The notes under the pieces were generated by a model. It was not told where the DNA came from, ran no database searches, and was given only the letters and a program-made list of their open reading frames with translations. A stretch of DNA of 64,000 nt from Morinoia aosen (taxonomy: Eukaryota; Arthropoda; Malacostraca; Amphipoda; Talitridae): the NCBI GenBank assembly GCA_030386875.1, contig CM059574.1, positions 3,169,934 to 3,233,933 on the forward strand, in the 5' to 3' direction. This document shows, piece after piece, positions 22,841-32,962 of the stretch; position 1 is the stretch's first letter; every line of letters starts with the position of its first letter. Position numbers and translations under genes: made by a program.

Positions 22841-25014
22841 AGTGGGAATAATGTGGTCAGTGGGAATTGTGTGGTCAGTGGGAATAATGTGGTCAGTTGG
22901 AATAATGTGGTCAGTGGGAATTGTGTGGTCAGTTGGAATAATGTGGTCAGTGGGAATTGTGTGGTCAGTGGGAATAATGTGGTCAGTGGGAATTGTGTGG
23001 TCAGTGGGAATAATGTGGTCAGTTGGAATAATGTGGTCAGTGGGAATAATGTGGTCAGTTGGAATAATGTGGTCAGTGGGAATTGTGTGGTCAGTGGGAA
23101 TAATATGGTTAGTGGGAATTGTGTGGTCAGTGGGAATAATGTGGTCAGTTGGAATAATGTGGTCAGTGGGAATTGTGTGGTCAGTTGGAATAATGTGGTC
23201 AGTGGGGATAATGTGGTCAGTGGGGATAATGTGGTCAGTTGGAATAATGTGGTCAGTTGGAATAATGTGGTCAGTGGGAATTGTGTGGTCAGTTGGAATA
23301 ATGTGGTCAGTGGGGATAATGTGGTCAGTGGGGATAATGTGGTCAGTGGGAATAATGTGGTCAGTGGGAATAATGTGGTCAGTGGGAATAATGTGGTCAG
23401 TGGGAATAATGTGGTCAGTTGGAATAATGTGGTCAGTTGGAATAATGTGGTCAGTGGGAATTGTGTGGTCAGTGGGAATAATGTGGTCAGTTGGAATAAT
23501 GTGGTCAGTGGGAATAATGTGGTCAGTGGGAATAATGTGGTCAGTGGGAATAATGTGGTCAGTTGGAATAATGTGGTCAGTTGGAATAATGTGGTCAGTG
23601 GGAATTGTGTGGTCAGTGGGAATAATGTGGTCAGTTGGAATAATGTGGTCAGTGGGAATAATGTGGTCAGTGGGAATAATGTGGTCAGTGGGAATAATGT
23701 GGTCAGTTGGAATAATGTGGTCAGTTGGAATAATGTGGTCAGTGGGAATAATGTGGTCAGTGGGAATAATGTGGTCAGTGGGGATAATGTGGTCAGTGGG
23801 AATAATGTGGTCAGTGGGAATAATGTGGTCAGTGGGAATAATGTGGTCAGTGGGAATAATGTGGTCAGTGGGAATAATGTGGTCAGTGGGGATAATGTGG
23901 TCAGTGGGAATAATGTGGTCAGTGGGAATAATGTGGTCAGTGGGAATAATATGGTCAGTGGGAATAATGTGGTCAGTGGGAATAATGTGGTCAGTGGGAA
24001 TAATGTGGTCAGTGGGAATAATGTGGTCAGTGGGAATAATGTGGTCAGTGGGAATAATGTGGTCAGTGGGGATAATGTGGTCAGTGGGAATAATGTGGTC
24101 AGTGGGAATAATGTGGTCAGTGGGAATAATATGGTCAGTGGGAATAATGTGGTCAGTGGGAATAATGTGGTCAGTTGGAATAATGTGGTCAGTGGGAATT
24201 GTGTGGTCAGTGGGAATAATATGGTCAGTGGGAATAATGTGGTCAGTGGGAATAATGTGGTCAGTTGGAATAATGTGGTCAGTGGGAATTGTGTGGTCAG
24301 TGGGAATAATATGGTCAGTGGGAATAATGTGGTCAGTGGGAATAATGTGGTCAGTGGGAATAATGTGGTCAGTGGGAATAATGTGGTCAGTGGGAATAAT
24401 GTGGTCAGTTGGAATAATGTGGTCAGTGGGAATTGTGTGGTCAGTGGGAATAATGTGGTCAGTGGGAATAATGTGGTCAGTGGGAATAATGTGGTCAGTG
24501 GGAATAATGTGGTGAGTGGGAATAATGTGGTCAGTGGGAATAATGTGGTCAGTGGGAATAATATGGTCAGTGGGAACAATGTGGTCAGTGGGAATAATGT
24601 GGTCAGTGGGAATAATATGGTCAGTGGGAATAATGTGGTCAGTGGGAATAATGTGGTCAGTGGGAATAATATGGTCAGTTGGAATAATGTGGTCAGTGGG
24701 AATAATGTGGTCAGTGGGAATAATGTGGTCAGTTGGAATAATGTGGTCAGTGGGAATAATATGGTCAGTGGGAATAATGTGGTCAGTGGGAATAATATGG
24801 TCAGTTGGAATAATGTGGTCAGTGGGAATAATGTGGTCAGTGGGAATAATATGGTCAGTTGGAATAATGTGGTCAGTGGGAATAATGTGGTCAGTGGGAA
24901 TAATGTGGTCAGTTGGAATAATGTGGTCAGTGGGAATAATGTGATCAGTGGGAATAATGTGGTCAGTGGGAATAATGTGGTCAGTGGGAATAATGTGGTC
25001 AGCGGAGATAATGT
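22841..25014. repeat. 18-bp satellite array, right block (about 120 units)
   Basis: The same unit as 1-12964 continues after the retrotransposon. The variant TCAGTTGGAATAATGTGG is common here but rare in the left block, apart from a few units including one near 12926 just before the insertion. The AATAATATGG variant is frequent from 23948 on. A ten-unit block with one GGGGATAATG unit repeats at 180-bp spacing near 23890 and 24070. The array ends in degenerate units (GTCAGCGGAGATAATG) at about 25014, the only natural array edge in the window. Confidence 0.97.
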
Positions 25015-26598
25015 GTGGTTGCGAATTTCTATTTTATGGACGCCACCCCGTCACATAACACACCTTCTGCGCCCTCTGTGTATTGTTTCAATCTACCTAT
25101 TTTTAGCGTATTTCAATCAAACCTTACTTATCATTTAACACGAAAAACCATATTCACGTATTATCTTTTTTCCACTAATGTGAGATCAAAGTCAAAAAGA
25201 ATGTTATATCAAAAATATATGCTTAGAGATTTCGTTCCACTCGTGTCCTGTATTTTCATATTTCTGTTGTTCAGAAGTAATCATCACCCTGTCATAATGA
25301 TGTCAAAGCTAATTGTACCTTTTTGAAATTGTATTTATCCTTGTGACTTTCTCCCTGTCACTTTAAAATTTCATAAATAAACCACAAAATTGCATTTTTA
25401 AATAAATCATCAACGGAGGCCGGAGAATAATCGTTTCGACGAATCATTTCCAACTCAACATGAGTAACAATTATGAATTCGTCATACGTTCAAGGTTTTG
25501 AGGTTTCAAGATATTTCAAATATTTTCCATTCCACCCTTCAATAATATCAGAGATACCTTGTCAAACTATTTCAAACAAAAAAGTAAAAACCGCCTTAAC
25601 CACACAAGATGAATTTACTGCCTGAAACGTAAGAAATTTGAAACTACCTAGCACATCAAAAGCCTTTGGGTGTGAATCAGAGGCATAAAAAAGAATACTC
25701 AACGCAAACACGGGTAAATATTGGTACTCAGTACACTCATAAGTTTCCGAATGATAAATATGGATGTGGAACATTCAGACTCGTTCATGAACACTTCGCG
25801 ATAGACGAATTAGAAGCAAGGGTCACGAAGATGATTATTTGAGGACTGGACTTGGAGTTTAGAGGTAATACTCCCAATTTGAATAATAAAAGGGGGGTTT
25901 GAAATTGAGAATCTCTCTCGCTGCGCCCATAGGTTCAAGCTGAGTGACGGTAACACTGGAGACCTCATGCTGAATGCCGAGTCTCAGCCTTGCGAGCTGT
26001 GCGCGCTTCTGTCACGAGACTATTACGAGACCGCTTCATACGAGACTGTAAAGTGAGATGCATCATCTAATAATTGAGCATATATGTAGGCCATACTATT
26101 TATGGAAACGTCGACAAATGCATGAATTAGTTACTTATAACATCCTATGTAATTTTACAAAGGAGCACAATCAAGTAATTACTAAGAAAAAATATAAGAG
26201 AAAATTTCTGTCGATGTCAACGTCTGGCATCTTCCGCGGATGTCGTCGTTCAAAGTAGGTCGGACTGTCGATATCATTCGATGCCGTTGTAGACCCCGTA
26301 GTATGATGGAATATCGGCGGGCTTGGTAAGAGTCAGTTTTAGCGTTCTCCTTTGCCTAGCTCGAACTCAATCCAATTGGTATAGTAATGGCAACGACGTT
26401 TTTTGTAAAGTGATATGAAATGACTCATATGAGCTGACTCGGATCGTGCGGTGTGTGAGGCTCAGCGGCGTCAGTCATGCAGCTGACGGCCGCTCCTGTA
26501 CCTCCACTGCTTCCTGCGCACCCAACTCCTGAGGTGCTGAGAGTCTTCATGTTCCTTCTCTCACACACACACGTTCTGTGGGAGTTTACCCTGACGCC
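25015..26598. other. Unique AT-rich sequence, no gene seen
   Basis: No ORF with recognisable content, no tRNA and no repeat structure of note. Short frames here have AT-rich, random-looking translations. Confidence 0.6.
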
Positions 26599-26722
26599 CT
26601 GCGTCGTAACGATATCCTGTGTCGTTACGTCCTGCGTCGTTACGATATGTTGCGTCCTAACAACGTCTTGCGTCGCCACAACGTCCTGCGTCATAACGAC
26701 GTCCTGTGTTGCTATCACGGGA
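26599..26722. repeat. Degenerate 18-bp minisatellite (ACGTCCTGCGTCGTTACG-like)
   Basis: About seven imperfect units containing CCTGCGTCGTTACG, TTGCGTCCTAACAACG and CTTGCGTCGCCACAACG. The 3' part recurs almost unchanged at 30236-30297, inside the LTR remnants, so the two are copies of one sequence. Confidence 0.75.
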
Positions 26723-27494
26723 CATAGGATCTGTTTTAAGAGCCGGAATAAAAACCGGTTACGATGAGAGCTTTCAACCTTTAGGTGGAAGATAAGCGTG
26801 AAAGATTACAAAGAAAGAGGGTATAAAACTTCGTATTAAGAGTTTTTAAGTCCTTGACTAAGACGAGGAAAAAATGATAATCGCTGATACCACAAATGGT
26901 TATTCTAAGTGAGGAGCTCAAAATAGAACTAACAAATCACGCTAATAGGAAGTTGTTTTAAATATAAGGTGAAATGGAAATATTAATCAAATAAAAGAGC
27001 AAAACGCCATACTTTTTCAGAAGTTACACGTACTCACATTTTACAGAATCGAAGAATTATAATAAAACGCCAGTATTAAACCCACTTCAAGTGTGGAGCG
27101 TCGCGTTGCTAACAATTCTTAACTTATGAAGCACTCCCCCCGTAACACATAGACGTTGTTGGTCAAGCCTAACTCTACGTAATAATCAGGCCACTCACAG
27201 AAAAATGCCTAGTATCTCACGACTACAAATGCAATCTTTATGCAATCTTCACCCTTTACGAGATTTTCGCCCTCCTAGTATAAAAGCTGCGATTAGTATC
27301 GGTAACATCGGGTGTTCATGACGTCAAATCTGTAATACCCCTGAGTTCACAATAATTACTGACGTTAATTATCTCGCGTCACCTATACAACTTATACATA
27401 GTAAATCACTGGTACGCACACACCGTAATGAGGACTTTAGCTATACCCGTGGTACGAGTTTGCTGCGGTGCCGCTCCCTCACTCTCAGCATAGA
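26723..27494. other. No feature seen
   Basis: AT-rich unique sequence. I see no coding region, RNA gene or repeat. Confidence 0.55.
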
Positions 27495-27768
27495 CCACGG
27501 TAGAAGAAACAAGGTAGGTTCAAACCAGTCTTTTTTTTGTTGATGGTGTAGTTTTGCTGACGTCACGGTAATGAACCCATAGCAGAGCCCATATTGTAAC
27601 TGGTAGCACTGCTACCCCCAAATCTGGCTCTACTATTGGCTTAACGACATGGCGTTTTGGTGACGTCATAAAGTTTGTTTGAAATAAAGCCTTGCTATTG
27701 GCTATCCGAACAAGAGACGGTGTATTTTCTCCCATAGAAATGACCCTACCTTGTTTCTTCTACCGTGG
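27495..27768. mobile_element. MITE-like element with 24-bp terminal inverted repeats
   Basis: CCACGGTAGAAGAAACAAGG (27495-27514, continuing TAGG) is exactly inverted at 27745-27768. The element is about 274 bp, has no ORF and contains two TGACGTCA motifs in partly repeated context (GTTTTGCTGACGTCAC and GTTTTGGTGACGTCAT). If the tip is taken as CACGG, the flanks read GCATAGAC and GCGCAGAC, a possible 8-bp target duplication with two transitions. Eight-base duplications suit hAT- or P-type transposases, but the family is not assigned. Confidence 0.75.
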
Positions 27769-29860
27769 CGCAGACCCGCATGTGCGAGCAGTGTGGAGCC
27801 TCCGTCTTGCTGTACAGTAGCACTAATGACCATCCCATCTGCCTCTCGCGTGCGTGTGGCCTGATGCAGCCCTCATGTTATTATGCCAACATCCTCGATC
27901 TCTCGTTGCAACCACAAATAAACGTGATTCCCACTAATGAAAATATGCCTGAAAAATTTTTACGCAGCTCATTAGTAAAAATATTGTATTAAAGTTGGCC
28001 GTTTGATTGAATTGATTCGCAATCGTGTGTAAAATATTTTGCCATTCTCATATTCCTAGGTTTGAAAATTAGAAAACACAATTAAGAAACCCGGTAAAAA
28101 ATGAGTCTATTCATAAAATTTCAGCTATTTTGTGGAAATTTCTTCCACACAATCGTTCGATAAGGAAACAATTCAACGGTAAGATTATTATTTAATCGAA
28201 GGAAACTTTACAACAAGATAGTTGTCAGCACAACTGAGCTTCCAACCAAACAAGCAACTCGTTAAACTTTCATTACTTTAAGGTATTTAATTTATTAAAC
28301 TTTCATTAAACTTCAGTAGAAGTGAATTAAAAACATTAAAATGGGAACACGGGCGCACGGCTCGACAAGGTCCGAAAGACCCGGACAGAACAGCGAGCGG
28401 GCTCCGCTGATAAAGCAGTGCCCCCAGTCCTTCAGAGTCGCAAGACGCCCGAAAAGTAAGTTTGAGTTGGAGAACAGGCAAGGCTGCATAAACAGGCGAG
28501 TCGCCCAAGGTGGGCCGAGCTTTCCCTGGACTCCGGCGGGCGCTGGCCAACACCACCTCTCGAGCTGTGGGCAGAGCGGCATTAATCGATGTGGCAAGGC
28601 AACAAGACCGACGAGGAAGAACAAAGAAATCAAACTTGACGGTTCATTTAGGAATAACTCAATATGATCATAAACAGCCGCCAATGGCGCTATCGTCACT
28701 AAAACCGATTTTGGATTCAAGTCGTATTACATGAAGGAGCAGCAACCAGCATTGCACTCTCTGCGGCTAACCTGGCTTTCCAAACCAAATTGAAAACACT
28801 AACCGCAGCAGGTTGCGTACCTAACTGCTCGGAGCTAATTTTCAAGCTAGAGTCGATCGTAGAAGACGAGACAGGAGACAGGAAGGCCGGCTCGTGACCT
28901 CAGCCGCGGCTCCACGATACTAATAGACAAAAAAAATGTACAACCATTAGACCGAGTCAAAGTTCAAGCACCTACTAACAACCAACATAATATCACCAAT
29001 ATGAATCATTTACCAATTATCCCACCTTACCCTAAGAATTTACAAACCTGAGTTTACAGTGCACCCAGTGTGAAACACGTTTAGGCAGAAGAAAATAATT
29101 TCAGAAATCAAGCGGAAATCAGGAAAAGGCAAATACTCCACGCGGAAAGACAGGAAGGAAAGTCAAAGGTTCAAATGCTCAGAAATGCAAGAATAGTAAT
29201 CGGGAGCGGCCCTCATCCAGGTCAAGTGAAACCCGTCAATAAGTGAGCCACACCCTCTCAACAATAACATCAATTTTGCTTCATAACCAAAGCAGGTAAT
29301 GTAATTCAATTTGCATGGAGTATTTAGAGATTAATCGTAAGCTCCCTAGTAGAGCCAACTAAACACGTAAGGAAAAAAAACACATTCACTCAAACGTAAA
29401 CGATAGGAGAAAAAGCAGTTAAGGTAGAAATTAGAAAAACTTTGCCACGTCACTGAAGCACTGCAGGCCCGATAGCTCGCTCGAACAGCAGCACAACCCT
29501 CCTCGTCCAGAGTCACCATTCAGCCCGCGGAACCGACGCCACGTTTCCCAGCATGTTCAAGAACCGGCATGCCCAAGCAACATGTTCATCACTCGGACAA
29601 CAAGAGCAATGTTTTAATGGTATAAGTTCAAAATTAATTCTAATTCAATGGCACACAGCCCCCACCCACTTCACTTACAATCTCCAAAGAAACAATAGAA
29701 GATCTTCAAGCGATATTCAAAAACCGACAGGTCGACAGAAAAAATGTTACCACAGAAATACTTTTGGGGGATTTTTCCCACAATTTCTGTTAGGTCCTAC
29801 ATGAAATTATACATCATTTTTGAGCTCGATTATAAATTACAATTCCTCCTCATACCGCAG
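27769..29860. other. Unique sequence, no supported gene
   Basis: A GC-richer island at about 28340-28620 gives overlapping frames of about 75-135 codons on both strands, including an ATG frame at 28341-28667. None shows a recognisable domain and each is contradicted by another frame. The rest is AT-rich without structure. TGTTAGG at 29788 may be the left tip of a second LTR (see 30300). Confidence 0.5.
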
Positions 29861-30186
29861 TGTTAGGCCCATCGCCAGTATGCCAGACGGTATTCTAGTA
29901 TTACGCTACCGGCTCGGTAAATAATGTCCGCCGGAATTTAATTCGAGTAACCTAGATACGAGAGAAACCCTCTTGAATACAGCTTGTCTGAAATTCGGGA
30001 GAGCGACGAAAATACTGTACGCTCCCTGAAAATTCGAGAGCGACGAAAAGAACCGTCAGCTCCCTGGAATTTGGAACATTATTTGATATCGAATGCTCTG
30101 CAGCCACCCTTGTTTCTGCTAATAAAACTTGAAAAATAATCGAATATCATCATCCCTGAGGATAAGCCCAAATAAAATATCTAACA
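29861..30186 (+). repeat. LTR of a second, truncated LTR retrotransposon
   Basis: The 326-bp segment starts TGTTAGGCCC and ends ATATCTAACA, perfect TGTTAG/CTAACA inverted tips. It contains AATAAAACTTG and AATAAAATATC, usable polyadenylation signals, and a 40-bp internal duplication around GAGAGCGACGAAAA. A primer binding site follows three bases later. No gag or pol sequence follows, so only the 5' end survives. Confidence 0.75.
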
Positions 30187-30189
30187 ATT

Positions 30190-30206
30190 TGGCGCCGAAC
30201 AGGACA
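30190..30206 (+). other. Primer binding site, tRNA-Lys-like
   Basis: TGGCGCCGAACAGGACA starts three bases after the LTR. It matches the familiar Lys-tRNA primer site TGGCGCCCGAACAGGGAC except for two single-base deletions. Confidence 0.7.
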
Positions 30207-30235
30207 GCCAAGAAATATAATAACCAATCTTGCGA

Positions 30236-30297
30236 TATCTTGCGTCCTAACAACGTCTTGCGTCGCCACAACGTCCTGCGTCACAACGACGTCCTGT
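30236..30297. repeat. Second copy of the 18-bp degenerate minisatellite
   Basis: TTGCGTCCTAACAACGTCTT and the following GCGTCGCCACAACGTCCTG and CAACGACGTCCTGT repeat 26651-26708 nearly base for base. It lies between two LTR/primer-site junctions, suggesting it travelled with, or was part of, such an element. Confidence 0.75.
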
Positions 30298-30299
30298 AT

Positions 30300-30367
30300 A
30301 GACTATTTATATCTAACTATTTTATTTAGACTATTTAATCTAACAAAGTGGCTCCCGAACAAGGGAC
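30300..30367 (+). mobile_element. LTR end plus primer site of a third element
   Basis: The segment ends in AATCTAACA at 30345; after AAG comes TGGCTCCCGAACAAGGGAC (30349-30367), again close to a Lys-type primer site, with the same three-base spacing as at 30190. The upstream LTR body is not intact. It could continue to TGTTAGG at 29788 if the 29861 LTR is nested in it (inference). Confidence 0.55.
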
Positions 30368-32880
30368 TGCCCAACCAATATAATTAACACGCAGCTTCTC
30401 CCAGCAAAAACGCTTCAGTGATTTCAAATTTGAAACACATAATGTCGGAAATTTGAATCATTCGTGCTGACAGGATGAAAAATACAGAATATTGCTGTAA
30501 CTTAAATAACGTTTTAAATGAAACCCACGGATTGGGGCACCGGCTACCACTAATATAACTTAGCCCTTACCGCCCCCCGCCCCCCCCCCCCCCCCCCCCG
30601 CCCCCCAGTAATTACTAACTTAATCGCAAATATCCAGCCCTATATACCTTGTGTACGGAATTGATTTACGAGCCGACACGTATTGACGACACATAACGCA
30701 AACTGGCAGGCAAGAGGCGGGATGGTCTGCTTCCTAGTCCGCGTGAGCCGAACGGTATACTATCCAGCACTAAATAGATCGTTGCCTCAAAATTGCAACT
30801 AGGCCGCCACACGGCTACAGCAGAGATGATATTCGCCCTGTATATAGAAATGGTGAACTGAGGAATATCGAAAACACCGATGTAACTTCCCTGTAGCGTC
30901 TTCGGTGGTGAAACGTCCTATGTAATAATAATTGCGTTTTATACATGATTTTTAATAATTATTCAACGTCTGTGCACAGACTGGTATACCGTATGAAGAA
31001 ATGTGCCTCGCATAGTTTACCTGATAGAGCACTTGCCAAAGTATTATGTAAAAACTTCCAAAAAAATTAGCATGCCTCTCTCCACTTAGGATTTGCTTTT
31101 ATAACTGTACATATCTTTGCGGTTTGTTGCTGAACCCTTTCTTCACTGCCCAGCCGAAGTTCGAAAACCCACCTATATTGCTCTGGATGTTCGTGAAACG
31201 GGTAGCGCTCCCTATGGAAATTCCATTCTGCCTGTCGCTGTTTTTTGTTTTTGGCTCGATTCAGCAATTTCTACTTGAGCAGATATTGAAGTGTTGTTGC
31301 TCTTACCGAAGGTGAGTTGTCAGCTTGAACTATCTTGACTTCTATAGATAGAGCTCGTTGGTGTAAACTCGTTGGCTTGAGCTCGTTGCTCTCTACCCCC
31401 GTTAACCGTTTTTCTGTAAAGCCTGTTAGCTCGAGTCTCTTTGCTTTATCGATGTTAGGTCTCAGCAGCGAGAGCGACGAATGAAAGTCACTTGAAATTA
31501 CCCACTAGCCTCATGTTACTACACCTTCACCTTCAATATTCCACTCGAGTTAATTTGCTTAAATCACAGCATACATTTCCTAATACCACATTGTGCAACG
31601 TCGTGCGCCCCGACGTTCTGCGTCACGCCCTGGCAGATGGTTTCTCACATCATGAATATATAATGTAAATTCACTGAGTAAAATGACCCACGATTCATTC
31701 AAGAAAAAATTATTCTCATCGCCGCAAAGCGCATCACATCGGATTCCAAATCTTCGAGAATCTTTTGAGAAACCCGCATCAGTCTCGGTCGATCTCCGTG
31801 GCCAGCGATGACATGTTGCTGCCTCCTTCTTCGTACATTGCTCTCTTCCACGATGGATTCCGAACGCATTCTTGAAGAATTATTAATTTTTCTCCCTTTC
31901 ATTATGTTATTACAGTTTTGATTGTCTGAAATTTTTTTTCAAAACAAATTATAGGGAGCATAGGTTTATTATGATATAATTGTCTATTATTTATGTTTTT
32001 TGCATCAATGATAGGACGCATTTGTTGTTACAATCACGCCCGAGGCTTAGCATTGGTTGCTCTCAAGCAGTTGAGTCGAGGCGCACTACGAGTGAAGATC
32101 AAAGAGAGCGCACGAAGCGCTTCCATTTGTCAAGACATACCACTACCGCAACTGTGTCCCCAGCAATATGGGACGCTCGGTCTTGCCAATAATAATCCTA
32201 GTCGCTTATCCTCGTCAAACGACTGAACAATTGTTTCCGTATTTCATCAAGATATTACACATTCCCTCTCATCAGAGAACAGTTATTTAGTATATGTGCC
32301 GCCGAGGCAGGTAGCATCGTAATTGCATGTGAACTCGAAGTAAAGTGAATTCCAGTGAATTCGAAGTGAATTCGAAGTAGTATCGTAATTTCAAGTGAAC
32401 TCGTGCTCTGTAAATTTCCGATCACTGTGCCTGTGAAGTGCATTCAGCGACCTACCCGATCAAGATGAGTATTCCAAATGTGTCTAGAGATGGAAGTGGG
32501 TTACATCTCGCAATTTTCCTTATTTGATAGAATTACGGTACTCAAATATGAATTAAAACACCTCCACGTGCTGCCTCAAATTATTTGTTTCCTGCAATCC
32601 GAAGCAGGGAGCGGCAGGAAATTCTACAATTAATGTTCAGAATGTTAAAAAAGCCAAATTATGTCTACTATAATCTGCGACTCACATCAACGACAAAAAT
32701 GAGCTTATGACAACTCACGTAGCGAGGAACAATGGAGAACGAAGACAGGGACCGTAACAATACGTCACCTCGACACCGAGGATGACCTCGTTCCCAACTA
32801 TCACTCAGCTCCCGCTCCCGCGAGGCTCCGCGGGCCTGAATAGGGAATGTGAGCAGCGGCCTTATAGCGGCGTGACAGGC
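30368..32880. other. No gene seen; homopolymer run
   Basis: A C-rich tract at 30570-30606 includes a run of about 20 C and is a likely site of sequencing error. Otherwise the sequence is AT-rich, with a CGTCGTGCGCCCCGACGTTC stretch at about 31600 resembling the 26.6-kb minisatellite, and short GTGAATTCGAA repeats at 32340-32380. No coding region is supported. Confidence 0.5.
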
Positions 32881-32962
32881 GTCTTGTGGCACCGTCATGG
32901 TGCCGTCATGGTGCTGCCATGGTGCCGTCATGGTGCTGCCATGGTGCCGTCATGTTGCCGTC
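32881..32962. repeat. 11-bp minisatellite (TGCCGTCATGG)
   Basis: About seven units of TGCCGTCATGG alternating with TGCTGCCATGG. Confidence 0.8.

Noticed and set aside
22810-25138. Long frames in the right satellite block, some reading into 25015-25326
   Set aside because: Same cause as in the left block; the tail beyond the array has no recognisable protein sequence.
28287-28734. Overlapping frames on both strands in a GC-richer island
   Set aside because: No domain, no preferred frame and no splice signals that I could join into a gene; kept only as an unassigned region.
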